64,000 nt of DNA from Streptomyces sp. R44. GTDB taxonomy: Bacteria > Actinomycetota > Actinomycetes > Streptomycetales > Streptomycetaceae. Position 1 is the first letter of the stretch. The number at the start of each line of letters is the position of its first letter. This document shows positions 36,793 to 45,598 of the stretch, one piece after another. The notes under the pieces were generated by a model. It did no database searches, was not told where the DNA came from, and worked only from the letters and a program-made list of their open reading frames with translations. Location of the stretch: contig NZ_CP163444.1 in assembly GCF_041053105.1 (NCBI RefSeq), positions 4,526,001 through 4,590,000 of the forward strand, read 5' to 3'. A program made the position numbers and the translations under genes.

Positions 36793-37653
36793 ATGTCGGT
36801 CGCCCCCACGGTCCCCGTTCCCTACGCGTCCTATCTGCGGGTGTACGAGCCGCTGGCCGCGTTCCCCGAGCCGGAGCGGTCCCACTGGGCCCGGTACGCA
36901 CGCCGGCCGAGCACGCCGGGGGCGCAGGAGGAGCTGCGCCGCTCGCTGGCGGATCTGCTGCCGACGCCTCCGGTGCCGGTGCCGGTCCACGAGAGCGGGG
37001 AGGCGTTCGTCGCGCATCTGGACGGGGTGGTGGTGATCTGCCCGTGGCGGACCCGGCTGCGCGGCTGGCTGGCCCTGGAGGAGCTGGCGGCCGGTCCGTA
37101 TCCGGCGCCGGTGCTGGACGCGATGCTGCCGCCCGTGGTGCGCGTCCAGGTGGCCGGCGACTATGAACGGTGGTTGCTCAGGAACCCGGATGCCCGGCCG
37201 TGGATCCGTACGGGGGTGTGGCAGGTGCCCTTGCGCTGGTTCGCGCTCTTCGGGGACGAGGACCGGGAGTACGCGCCGGGGGACCCGGGAAGCACGGAGG
37301 AGGGCCGGGCGCCGGTGCTGCGCTACCGGACGACGATGGCGCAGGCGCGGCGGCGGCTCGCGCGGGCGCTGAAGGCGCTGCGGGAGTCGATCGACGACGG
37401 TCCGATGACGGCGGGTCTGATCGAGGTGGGCCGCTGGCTGGAGGAGTTCCATCCGCGGGCGCTGGTGGAGCTGGACTTCGGCGGTCTGGTGCACGCGCTG
37501 CCGGCCCGGTGGCTGGCGGAGGACCGGTCGGCGGCCCAGCTGGCGGAGGGGATCGCGGCGCTGCGGGCCGGGGACGGCGAGGCGGCGAGCGAGGTGTACG
37601 GGCGGCTCGCGGAGCGCTGGCGGGCGGTCAGGGACCTTCGTTTCGCGAACTGA
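36793..37653 (+). CDS. Conserved protein of unknown function between vdh and bldC
   Basis: A 286-aa soluble protein with no family I can name. It begins VPVPYASYLRVYEPLAAFPEPER and has a central PLRWFALFGDEDREY, then VLRYRTTMAQARRRLARALKALRES and VELDFGGLVHALP. No signal, membrane segment or metal motif is seen. Length and position are consistent with the conserved gene between vdh and bldC in Streptomyces. GGAAGG lies nine bases before ATG 36793. Its stop codon is inside an 8-bp inverted repeat. Confidence 0.75.
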   Translation: MSVAPTVPVPYASYLRVYEPLAAFPEPERSHWARYARRPSTPGAQEELRRSLADLLPTPPVPVPVHESGEAFVAHLDGVVVICPWRTRLRGWLALEELAAGPYPAPVLDAMLPPVVRVQVAGDYERWLLRNPDARPWIRTGVWQVPLRWFALFGDEDREYAPGDPGSTEEGRAPVLRYRTTMAQARRRLARALKALRESIDDGPMTAGLIEVGRWLEEFHPRALVELDFGGLVHALPARWLAEDRSAAQLAEGIAALRAGDGEAASEVYGRLAERWRAVRDLRFAN

Positions 37654-38224
37654 CATAGGTCGGACAGATATGTCAGGTCGGTATCGACAAGACATGTCCG
37701 GCGGGTGTAAATGATCTTCGAGGTCGGGTGGCCGGATCGGTACGGCTCCGGTGGCCGGGTCTTTCGCACCCCTGGGGCGAGGACGTTGGTCCCGATCCGG
37801 GCCTTTGGCTCAAGCGTGACGGACAGCACGTAACGCACCCTTGCGCCCATCGCCCACCCTCGTGCCAAAATAGGACAAGGAGTCCGGGGAGGGTTCCTTC
37901 CGTCCAAGTCTGGGCGGAACGCTCAGCATTGCACTCTATGGGGGGTCTGAGGACTCCTGATCGCCCTGTGACTGATCGTCACAGTGGCGTGACTGTCCGT
38001 TATGGCATGGTCAGTCGACTTCCGCCGCTGATGAACACCTGCGAGGGCAATTCCATCGGTTTGGCCGACGCGGCTGGACGGATGGTGTAGTTGTAGTGCC
38101 GAGGACAAGCCGTTCGTCCTATAACCGACTCGACCCGCTTCTGCCATTTCGGGCATGGCGGGTCAAGGTGCAGAATTTAGAGGAAAGAACCGAGATTGGT
38201 TCGGTTCTCCCGAGGAGGCCGCTC
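37654..38224. other. Long upstream region of bldC
   Basis: 571 bp without a convincing gene. It begins in a hairpin CTGACATA/TATGTCAG (37650-37657, 37669-37676), followed by GACATGTC at 37691-37698. Farther on is a dyad TGTGAC-TGATC-GTCACA (37967-37983) with a partial repeat after it, then TATAAC at 38120-38125 as the best -10 for bldC, giving a leader of about 95 nt. Within that leader, GAACCGAGATTGGTTCGGTTC (38187-38207) contains an inverted GAACCGA/TCGGTTC. The ribosome site GAGGAGG lies at 38212-38218. Confidence 0.5.
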
Positions 38225-38431
38225 ATGACCGCTCGCACCCCTGATGCCGAGCCGCTGCTGACCCCTGCCGAGGTTGCCACGATGTTCCGCGTGGACCCGA
38301 AGACGGTGACCCGTTGGGCCAAGGCCGGCAAGCTCACGTCCATCCGCACCCTGGGTGGACACCGCCGGTACCGCGAGGCCGAGGTTCGCGCTCTGCTGGC
38401 GGGCATTCCGCAGCAGCGCAGCGAGGCCTGA
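38225..38431 (+). CDS. bldC: Developmental regulator BldC
   Basis: A 68-aa MerR-like single-domain DNA-binding protein. It contains LLTPAEVATMFRVDPKTVTRWAKAGKL and LGGHRRYREAEVRALL, the full BldC helix-turn-helix and wing, with the exact family length. BldC binds direct repeats cooperatively and holds back entry into development in Streptomyces. It lies behind a long regulatory region and before a canonical terminator. Confidence 0.97.
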   Translation: MTARTPDAEPLLTPAEVATMFRVDPKTVTRWAKAGKLTSIRTLGGHRRYREAEVRALLAGIPQQRSEA

Positions 38432-38555
38432 GGTCGCGCAGCACCCTGCAGAACCCTGCAACACCCCGTAACACCGGGCCCGTCCGGATCCCCCAATCCG
38501 GTCGCCCACCCCTAGTACTGCCGACGGACTCCTGCCCCAACAGGTCTTCGTCAAC

Positions 38556-38595
38556 GATCGCGCTGGACTCCGCCGGGTCCAGCGCGATCTTTTTT
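38556..38595 (+). terminator. Rho-independent terminator downstream of bldC
   Basis: GATCGCGCTGGAC (38556-38568) and GTCCAGCGCGATC (38577-38589) form a perfect 13-bp stem followed by six Ts. It is one of few classical T-tract terminators in the window. The 124 bp between the bldC stop and this site show no gene. Confidence 0.93.
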
Positions 38596-38772
38596 GTGCC
38601 CAGCGCCACACCCTCTCCAGGGTGGTGCAATTGCACATATTAAATCGGGGTGGTGTAGGGAGGGTGTAAGTGTGGTCGTTTCTGAAACGGTTTCAGTGAC
38701 ACCCGTCACACTGGGGAAGTCTTGCCAAGGAACAGCCTGCCACCTCCGGGATCGCCCCCAACCCGCCGTTGG
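38596..38772. other. Intergenic region with two palindromes
   Basis: No supported gene. It holds the perfect 12-bp palindrome GTGCAATTGCAC (38625-38636) and the 15-bp dyad CTGAAAC-G-GTTTCAG (38682-38696), followed by GTGAC-ACCC-GTCAC (38697-38710 region). TTGCAC (38631-38636) with TGTAGG (38654-38659) at 17 bp could be a plus-strand promoter for an unrecognised small RNA. Confidence 0.45.
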
Positions 38773-38985
38773 TCATGGGTCGGTGGGACTTTCGTCCCCG
38801 CTGCGTTCCCCGGTGCACTCCGTCGCCTCCGCCGGCTCCTCCGGCTCGGGGAGCTCCATGGCGAGCCGCAGGAGGCGATGGCAGACCACGCAGTGGCGGG
38901 TGAGGTGTCCGTACCGCGACGCGGCCGCCAGATGGGCGCGCAGCAGCGCTCGCGTGTCGTGCCGTGCTGCGGATGCCGCGGCCAT
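38773..38985 (-). CDS. DUF6274-type small protein
   Basis: A 70-aa protein: ARHDTRALLRAHLAAASRYGHLTRHCVVCHRLLRLAME, then an acidic Pro/Glu tail. The central HLTRHCVVCHRLL looks like a small zinc-binding knuckle (two Cys, flanking His). It resembles the DUF6274 family of Streptomyces, without known function. ATG 38985 has GGAGG nine bases upstream. Frames extending farther upstream run into tRNA-Asp and are not used. Confidence 0.7.
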   Translation of the reverse strand: MAAASAARHDTRALLRAHLAAASRYGHLTRHCVVCHRLLRLAMELPEPEEPAEATECTGERSGDESPTDP

Positions 38986-39072
38986 GCGCGACCACCTCCG
39001 GTGTGGGCCCCCGATTCCCTGATGTCCGGGGTACCGGCGGCCGTGCGGCCCCGTCAAGACACGGGAACACAA

Positions 39073-39104
39073 AGAAGGCCCGCATCTCACGATGCGGGCC
39101 TTCT
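39073..39104. terminator. Terminator of tRNA-Asp
   Basis: A perfect 14-bp stem (39073-39086 with 39091-39104) with loop TCAC, six bases beyond the tRNA 3' end on the minus strand. Confidence 0.88.
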
Positions 39105-39110
39105 GAGAGG

Positions 39111-39184
39111 CGACTCTGACGGGACTTGAACCCGCGACCTCCACCTTGACAGGGTGGCGAGCTAACCAACTGCTCCACAGAGCC
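39111..39184 (-). tRNA. tRNA-Asp (GTC anticodon), copy 1
   Basis: A 74-nt cloverleaf: GGCTCTG acceptor with CAGAGTC, anticodon loop CTGTCAA giving GTC, T-loop TTCAAGT. Same sequence as the copy at 46341-46414. CCA is not encoded. Confidence 0.95.
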
Positions 39185-39258
39185 TTGCTCGCAGCCCCTC
39201 GTGAGCGGCTGCGAGACAGACTGTACAGCAGGTCAGGGGGTGCGGTCGAACCCGCCCG

Positions 39259-42200
39259 CTACGGGGCCGCGGCGTCGATCGCCTTCACGATCCGCTTGTC
39301 CGAGATCGGATACGCCGTGCCCAGCGCGTGCGCGAAGTAGCTCACCCGCAGCTCCTCGATCATCCAGCGGATGTCGGTGACCTCGGACGGCACCGGGCGG
39401 CCCTTCGGAAGCTGCTCCAGGAGCCAGGCGTACTCGTCCTGCATCTCCTGGACCTTCTCCATCCGGGTGGTGTCCCGCTGGACCCCGGTGGGCATCTGCT
39501 GGAGCCGCCGGTCCACCGCCACCAGGTAGCGCATCAGGTCCGGGAGCCGCTTCAGGCCCGTACGGGTGACGAAGCCGGCCGGCATGAGCCAGGCGAGCTG
39601 CGTGCGCACGTCGGTGAGGTTGTTGATCAGGGCCAGGCTGTTCGTCGACTTCAGCCGGCGCTCGCACGCCTGCCAGGCCGCCAGGATCTGCTGGACCTGG
39701 CCCACCGTCCGCACCGTCGTGTCGACGAGGTCCGCGCGGACCTTGTCGTACAGCTTCCGGAAGGACTCCTCGTCCCAGGCCGGGCCGCCGTGGTCCGCGA
39801 TCAGCCGGTCGGCGGCGGCGGTGGCGCAGTCGTCGAAGAGGGCCTGGATCGAGCCGTGGGGGTTCGACGACAGGGCCAGCTTCTGCTGGTTGGTCAGCTT
39901 GTCCGAGGCGAACTTCGCCGGGTTCACCGGGATGTTCAGCATGATCAGCTTCCGGGTGCCCCGCCACATCGCCTGCGCCTGCTCGGCCTCCGAGTCGAAG
40001 AGCCGCACGGCGACTGTGCCTGCCGCCGGCCCCTCCTCGTCGACCAGCGCCGGGTACGCCTTCACCGGCTGGCCGCCCCGCTTGGTCTCGAAGACCTTCG
40101 TGAGCGTCCCGATCGTCCAGTCCTTCAGGCCCGTGCGCTCCAGGGAGGGGCCGGAGCCGTCCGGGCCGCCCGTCGCCGCCGCGGCGGCCTTGGAGAGCGC
40201 CTGACGGGCCTTGGGGCGCAGCTTCAGGCGCAGCGTCTCCAGGTCCTTGTCCTCGGCGAGCTTCCGGCGCCGCTCGTCGACGATCCGGAAGGTCACCTTG
40301 AGGTGCTCGGGGACCTTCGCCCAGTCGAAGTCCTCGGCCGTGACCGGGACGCCGACCATCCGCTGGAGCTCCCGGGCGAGCGCGCCCGTCAGCGGCTCCT
40401 GGACGGGCACGACGGTGTCCAGGAAGCGGGTCGCGAAGTTCGGCGCGGGCACGTAGTGGCGGCGGATCGGCTTCGGCAGGGAGCGGATCAGCTCGGTGAC
40501 GACCTCCGCGCGCAGGCCAGGGATCTGCCACTCGAAGCCGTCGTCCGTCACCTGGTTCAGCACCTGGAGCGGTACGTGGACGGTCACGCCGTCCGCGTCC
40601 GCGCCCGGCTCGAACTGGTACGTCACCCGGAACTTCAGCGCGCCCTGGCGCCACGAGTCCGGGTAGTCGTCCTTGGTGACGGCCCCGGCCTTCTCGTTGA
40701 TGAGCATCTCGCGCTCGAAGTCGAGGAACTCCGGCTCCTCGTGGCGCTTGTGCTTCCACCAGGAGTCGAAGTGCGCTCCGGAGACGACGTGCTCGGGGAC
40801 GCGCTTGTCGTAGAAGTCGAAGAGGGTCTCGTCGTCGACGAGGATGTCCCGGCGCCTGGCGCGGTGTTCGAGCTCCTCGACCTCGGTGAGGAGCTTGCGG
40901 TTGTCCGCGAAGAACTTGTGGTGGGTGCGCCAGTCGCCCTCGACGAGCGCGTTCCGGATGAACAGGTCCCGGGAGACCTCGGGGTCGATCCGCCCGTAGT
41001 TCACCTTGCGGTCGGCGACGATCGGGACGCCGTACAGCGTCACCTTCTCGAAGGCCATCACGGCCGCCTGGTCCTTCTCCCAGTGCGGCTCGCTGTACGT
41101 CTTCTTCACCAGGTGCTGCGCGAGCGGCTCGATCCACTCGGGCTCGATCCGGGCGTTGACCCGGGCCCAGAGCCGCGAGGTCTCCACCAGCTCGGCGGAC
41201 ATGACGAACCGCGGGGGCTTCTTGAAGAGCGCGGAGCCGGGGAAGATCGCGAACTTGGCGTTCCGCGCGCCCAGGTACTCGTTCCGGGTGCCCTCGCGCT
41301 TCTGGCCCTGGCTCTCCTTGGACTCCTTCACGTCCTTCAGACCGACGTGGGAGAGCAGGCCGGAGAGCAGGGAGACGTGCACGGACTGCTCCGGCGCGTC
41401 CTCCTCGTTGAGGTGGATCCCCATCTGCTTCGCGACCGTCCGCAGCTGGGCGTAGATGTCCTGCCACTCGCGGATGCGCAGGAAGTTCAGGTACTCCTGC
41501 TTGCACATCCGGCGGAAGGAGCTGGATCCGCGCTCCTTCTGCTGCTCGCGGACGTACCGCCACAGGTTGAGGAAGGCGAGGAAGTCGCTCGTCTCGTCCT
41601 TGAACCGGGCGTGCTGCTGGTCGGCCTGCGCCTGCTTCTCCGAGGGCCGCTCGCGCGGGTCCTGGATGGACAGCGCCGCCGCGATCACCATGACCTCGCG
41701 GACGCAGCCGTTCTTGTCGGCCTCCAGGACCATCCGGGCGAGCCGGGGGTCCACGGGCAGCTGGGAGAGCTTCCGGCCCTGCTGCGTCAGCCGCTTCTTC
41801 GGGTCCTTCTCCGTCGGGTCGATCGCGCCGAGCTCCTGGAGGAGCTGGACGCCGTCCCGGATGTTCCGGTGGTCCGGCGGGTCGATGAAGGGGAACTTCT
41901 CGATGTCGCCGAGGCCGGCCGCGGTCATCTGGAGGATGACGGAGGCCAGGTTCGTACGGAGGATCTCCGCGTCCGTGAACTCGGGGCGGGTGAGGAAGTC
42001 GTCCTCGGAGTACAGGCGGATGCAGATGCCGTCGCTGGTACGGCCGCAGCGGCCCTTGCGCTGGTTGGCGCTGGCCTGGCTGACCGGCTCGATCGGGAGG
42101 CGCTGCACCTTGGTCCGGTGCGAGTAGCGCGAGATGCGGGCGGTGCCCGGATCGATCACGTACTTGATGCCGGGGACGGTCAGGGAGGTCTCGGCGACGT

Positions 42201-43239
42201 TCGTCGCGAGGACGATCCGGCGGCCGGAGTGCGCCTGGAAGACCCGGTGCTGCTCGGCGTGCGACAGCCGGGCGTAGAGCGGCAGGATCTCGGTGTTGAA
42301 GAGCTTCTTCTTGATCAGCGCGTCCGCCGTGTCGCGGATCTCGCGCTCGCCGGAGAGGAAGACCAGGACGTCGCCCGGCCCCTCCTTCTGGAGCTCGTCG
42401 ACGGCGTCGCAGATCGCGGTGATCTGGTCCCGGTCCGACTCCTCGCTGTCCTCTTCGAGGAGCGGGCGGTAGCGGACCTCGACCGGATACGTACGCCCGC
42501 TGACCTCGACGATCGGGGCGTCGCCGAAGTGGCGGGAGAAGCGCTCCGGGTCGATCGTCGCGGAGGTGATCACGACCTTCAGGTCGGGGCGCTTCGGCAG
42601 CAGCTGGGCCAGATAGCCGAGCAGGAAGTCGATGTTGAGGGACCGCTCGTGGGCCTCGTCGATGATGATCGTGTCGTACGCGCGCAGCTCGCGGTCCGTC
42701 TGGATCTCGGCGAGCAGGATGCCGTCCGTCATCAGCTTCACGAAGGTCGCGTCGGGGTTCACCTGGTCGGTGAAGCGGACCTTCCAGCCGACGGCCTCGC
42801 CCAGCGGGGTCCTCAGCTCCTCGGCGACGCGCTCGGCGACCGTGCGGGCGGCGATCCGGCGGGGCTGGGTGTGCCCGATCATGCCCCGGACGCCCCGGCC
42901 CAGCTCCAGACAGATCTTCGGGATCTGGGTGGTCTTTCCGGAACCCGTCTCACCGGCGACGATGACGACCTGGTGGTCGCGTATCGCCTCCAGGATCTCG
43001 TCCTTCTTCTGCGAGACGGGCAGCTGCTCGGGGTACGTGACCGCGGGCACACGGGAGGCGCGCCCGTCGACGCGCTCCTTGGCCTTGGCCGCCTCGGCGG
43101 CGATCTCGTCCAGGACGGCCGCGCGGGCCTCGGGCTTGCGGATGCGGCGGGCGCCTTCGAGACGGCGGCCGAGCCGGTGGGAGTCCCGCAGCGAGACCTC
43201 GGCCAGGACGGACTGGAGGGCGGCGAAGGAAGTAGACAT
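39259..43239 (-). CDS. hrpA: ATP-dependent RNA helicase HrpA
   Basis: A 1326-aa DEAH-box helicase. Walker A is GETGSGKT (96-103), DEAH is at 194-197, then SATID, the helicase C-terminal part with GRCGRTSDG, HA2/OB modules, and the long HrpA-specific C-terminal half (about 600-1326, DUF3418). HrpA rescues stalled ribosomes by acting on mRNA in E. coli. Length agrees with the family. It stands alone: tRNA-Asp lies beyond its end and a divergent redox operon at its start. Confidence 0.95.
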   Translation of the reverse strand: MSTSFAALQSVLAEVSLRDSHRLGRRLEGARRIRKPEARAAVLDEIAAEAAKAKERVDGRASRVPAVTYPEQLPVSQKKDEILEAIRDHQVVIVAGETGSGKTTQIPKICLELGRGVRGMIGHTQPRRIAARTVAERVAEELRTPLGEAVGWKVRFTDQVNPDATFVKLMTDGILLAEIQTDRELRAYDTIIIDEAHERSLNIDFLLGYLAQLLPKRPDLKVVITSATIDPERFSRHFGDAPIVEVSGRTYPVEVRYRPLLEEDSEESDRDQITAICDAVDELQKEGPGDVLVFLSGEREIRDTADALIKKKLFNTEILPLYARLSHAEQHRVFQAHSGRRIVLATNVAETSLTVPGIKYVIDPGTARISRYSHRTKVQRLPIEPVSQASANQRKGRCGRTSDGICIRLYSEDDFLTRPEFTDAEILRTNLASVILQMTAAGLGDIEKFPFIDPPDHRNIRDGVQLLQELGAIDPTEKDPKKRLTQQGRKLSQLPVDPRLARMVLEADKNGCVREVMVIAAALSIQDPRERPSEKQAQADQQHARFKDETSDFLAFLNLWRYVREQQKERGSSSFRRMCKQEYLNFLRIREWQDIYAQLRTVAKQMGIHLNEEDAPEQSVHVSLLSGLLSHVGLKDVKESKESQGQKREGTRNEYLGARNAKFAIFPGSALFKKPPRFVMSAELVETSRLWARVNARIEPEWIEPLAQHLVKKTYSEPHWEKDQAAVMAFEKVTLYGVPIVADRKVNYGRIDPEVSRDLFIRNALVEGDWRTHHKFFADNRKLLTEVEELEHRARRRDILVDDETLFDFYDKRVPEHVVSGAHFDSWWKHKRHEEPEFLDFEREMLINEKAGAVTKDDYPDSWRQGALKFRVTYQFEPGADADGVTVHVPLQVLNQVTDDGFEWQIPGLRAEVVTELIRSLPKPIRRHYVPAPNFATRFLDTVVPVQEPLTGALARELQRMVGVPVTAEDFDWAKVPEHLKVTFRIVDERRRKLAEDKDLETLRLKLRPKARQALSKAAAAATGGPDGSGPSLERTGLKDWTIGTLTKVFETKRGGQPVKAYPALVDEEGPAAGTVAVRLFDSEAEQAQAMWRGTRKLIMLNIPVNPAKFASDKLTNQQKLALSSNPHGSIQALFDDCATAAADRLIADHGGPAWDEESFRKLYDKVRADLVDTTVRTVGQVQQILAAWQACERRLKSTNSLALINNLTDVRTQLAWLMPAGFVTRTGLKRLPDLMRYLVAVDRRLQQMPTGVQRDTTRMEKVQEMQDEYAWLLEQLPKGRPVPSEVTDIRWMIEELRVSYFAHALGTAYPISDKRIVKAIDAAAP

Positions 43240-43363
43240 ACGGGATCCAGGATCGCACCTGCGGACGAGAAGCGGCGAACCGATTTACGAGCGGCTTCCC
43301 GGGGGCCACGCGCGCGGGGTGCGTACTATTTCGGGCACGCCGACCGGACCGGAGAGGTTTCGC

Positions 43364-43714
43364 ATGTTCTGCACCACCCGCGCGACGGCGGCGTTCGCCG
43401 CCTTGCTGGGTCTGGTGCTCGGGCTCCTGGTCTGCGGCGCCTCCTCGGGTACGGCTCCGGGGCCGGCCCCCGTCGTCATGGGCGCCGCCGTGCCCGGCTG
43501 CGACCCCGGCCACCCCGCCGACGAAGGGGCCTCGGGTCCCGTCGTACCCCCGCGCGCACACGGCTTCGCCGAGCTGCTGCCGGCCCTGGCCGCCGACCGG
43601 GTGGCGCCCGGCCTCCGGCAGCCGGACCCGGGCTGCCCCGCCGCGTCGCCGGGCCGGGAGCCACCCGCGCGCGTACCCCTTTCTCCCGTGGAGCTGAAGG
43701 TCCTGAGGGTGTAG
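43364..43714 (+). CDS. Small secreted or membrane-anchored Pro/Ala-rich protein
   Basis: A 116-aa protein with a hydrophobic N-terminus (FAALLGLVLGLLVCGA, about 9-27), then a Pro/Ala/Gly-rich chain holding two further Cys (PGCDPGHP and DPGCPA). No family recognised. GGAGAGG precedes ATG 43364. It is followed 56 bp later by a DsbA-like gene and then a CcdA-like gene, so it may be an accessory or substrate of that thiol system. A similar small protein with CHGSHGH lies at 59826. Confidence 0.6.
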   Translation: MFCTTRATAAFAALLGLVLGLLVCGASSGTAPGPAPVVMGAAVPGCDPGHPADEGASGPVVPPRAHGFAELLPALAADRVAPGLRQPDPGCPAASPGREPPARVPLSPVELKVLRV

Positions 43715-43770
43715 ACGGACGGCTCGCCTCCGCCGTCCTTCCCGTCCCACTCCTCCAGGAGCGCTTCCGC

Positions 43771-44523
43771 ATGTCCAAGAGCACGTCCACGAGCACGTCC
43801 AAGCCCAGGTCCATCGCCGTCGTCTCCGGGGTGGCGGCCGCCGCCGTGCTGCTCGGCGTCGTCTCGTACACCGCCACCAAGCCCACGTCGCCGGGCGCCG
43901 CCGGCTCCTCGTCCGTCGCCGAGGTCTCCGCCGACCCCTCCGCCGGCGTCTACGCCGAACTGGAGGCGTACGCCCGCCGCGACCCCTCCGACAAGCTCGC
44001 CCTCGGCCGCGCCGACGCGCCCGTCGTGCTCATCGAGTACGCCGACTTCAAGTGCGGCTACTGCGGGAAGTTCGCCCGCGACACCGAGCCCGCGCTCATG
44101 AAGAAGTACGTCGAGAACGGCACCCTGCGCATCGAGTGGCGGAACTTCCCGATCTTCGGCGAGGAGTCGGAGAGCATCGCCCGCGCCTCCTGGGCGGCCG
44201 GGCAGCAGGGCCGGTTCTGGGAGTTCCACAAGGCGGCCTACGCCGAGGGGGCCAAGGAGAAGGGCTTCGGCAAGGACCGCATCGCCGCCCTCGCCAAGGA
44301 GGCCGGCGTCCCCGACGCGGCCCGGTTCGCGCGGGACAGCGACGGGACGGCCGCCCGCGAGGCCGTGAGCAGGGACCAGGAGCAGGGGTACGCGCTCGGC
44401 GCCACCTCCACCCCGTCCTTCCTGATCAACGGCCGCCCGATCGCCGGCGCCCAGCCCCTGGAGACCTTCACCGAGGCCATCGAGGCGGCGGCGAAGGCCG
44501 CTCCGAAGAAGGCCGCCCGGTGA
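43771..44523 (+). CDS. Membrane-anchored DsbA-family thiol oxidoreductase
   Basis: A 250-aa protein: an N-terminal membrane anchor (about 14-34), then a thioredoxin/DsbA-like domain with Cys95-Gly-Tyr-Cys98 in DFKCGYCGKF, the helical insert, and the cis-Pro loop ATSTPSF. It acts outside the membrane in disulfide formation or reduction. AGGAG precedes ATG 43771. Its stop overlaps the CcdA-like start (GTGA, 44520-44523), so the two are coupled. Confidence 0.92.
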   Translation: MSKSTSTSTSKPRSIAVVSGVAAAAVLLGVVSYTATKPTSPGAAGSSSVAEVSADPSAGVYAELEAYARRDPSDKLALGRADAPVVLIEYADFKCGYCGKFARDTEPALMKKYVENGTLRIEWRNFPIFGEESESIARASWAAGQQGRFWEFHKAAYAEGAKEKGFGKDRIAALAKEAGVPDAARFARDSDGTAAREAVSRDQEQGYALGATSTPSFLINGRPIAGAQPLETFTEAIEAAAKAAPKKAAR

Positions 44524-45371
44524 CCTCCGGCATCGGATACTTCGCCGCGTTCCTCGGCGGCCTCCTCGCCCTGCTCAGCCCGTGCAGCGCCCTGCTCCTG
44601 CCCGCCTTCTTCGCGTATTCGATCGACACGCGCGCGAAGCTCGTGGCCAGGACCGGCATCCTCTACGCGGGTCTGGCGACCACCCTCGTCCCGCTCGGCG
44701 CCGCCGGCTCCCTCGCGGGCCGGTTCTTCTACGGCCACCGGGACCTGCTCGTCACCGCCGGGGGCTGGCTGATCATCGGGCTCGGCGTCCTCCAGATCCT
44801 CGGCCTGGGATTCACCTCCCGCCGGATCGCCGAGGCGAGCGGCCGCATCCGCCCCACCTCGGCGCTCTCCGTCTACGCCCTCGGCCTGGTCTACGGTCTC
44901 GCGGGCTTCTGCGCCGGCCCGATCCTCGGCAGCGTCCTGACGGTGGCGGCGCTGAGCGGCAGCCCGGCGTACGGCGGACTGCTCCTCGCCGTGTACGCGC
45001 TCGGCATGGCCGTCCCGCTGTTCGTCCTGGCGCTGCTCTGGGACCGGTACGACCTGGGCCGGCGGCGCTGGCTGCGGGGCCGCCCGCTCCGTATCGGCCG
45101 CTTCGAGGTCCACTCCACCTCGCTGCTCTCGGGCCTCTTCTTCATCGCCCTCGGCACCCTGTTCCTCGTCTTCGACGGGACGACCGCGCTGCCGGGCCTG
45201 CTGTCGGTCGACGACTCCTTCGCGGTCGAGCGGCGCGTGGCCGTCTGGGGCCGCGCGGTCCCGGACTGGGCGCTGCTCGTGGCCGTGGTCGCGGTCGTGG
45301 TGGCCGTCCTCGCGGTCCGCGGCGGGCGGCGCGGGAACCGGGGGCGCGCGGGGGCGCCGGGGGAGCACTGA
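44520..45371 (+). CDS. CcdA/DsbD-like membrane thiol transporter
   Basis: A 283-aa membrane protein with six core segments. The paired redox Cys of the CcdA family lie in LLSPCSALLLPAF (near 22) and GLAGFCAGPILGS (near 135). It carries electrons from cytoplasmic thioredoxin to extracytoplasmic partners, most directly the DsbA-like product encoded upstream. An extra C-terminal segment (about 245-265) and basic tail follow. Confidence 0.9.
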   Translation: MTSGIGYFAAFLGGLLALLSPCSALLLPAFFAYSIDTRAKLVARTGILYAGLATTLVPLGAAGSLAGRFFYGHRDLLVTAGGWLIIGLGVLQILGLGFTSRRIAEASGRIRPTSALSVYALGLVYGLAGFCAGPILGSVLTVAALSGSPAYGGLLLAVYALGMAVPLFVLALLWDRYDLGRRRWLRGRPLRIGRFEVHSTSLLSGLFFIALGTLFLVFDGTTALPGLLSVDDSFAVERRVAVWGRAVPDWALLVAVVAVVVAVLAVRGGRRGNRGRAGAPGEH

Positions 45372-45598
45372 GACGCGCCGGTGGTACGGGAGCCGAGGCG
45401 CTCCGCTTCCCGTGCCACCGGCGGGTCGCAGGAGGAGGTTTCGCCCGGTCGCGACCGGGAGGGGTGAGGCCTAGCCTGGGAGTAACCGGTCGTCGTGAGT
45501 CTCCGACCCGGTCTCCCTCCTCTTTCACGCCGTGGTGCGCGTCGGCCTTCGTGCCCCCACGGGTGGGGGTCCCGCGCGCCCCGCTCGAAGGTGAAGCC

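Noticed and set aside
37967..37983. CRP-like TGTGA/TCACA site before bldC
   Set aside because: The spacer is seven bases rather than six, so it does not fit the CRP consensus; kept only as a dyad.
38031..38090. 19-codon frame starting MNTCEGNSIG upstream of bldC
   Set aside because: No ribosome site, and no evidence of conservation from sequence alone; could be a leader peptide but cannot be supported.
39328..43362. Very long plus-strand open frame opposite hrpA
   Set aside because: Antisense shadow in high-G+C DNA; only the ends from 43771 on, in the same frame, encode a real gene (DsbA-like).
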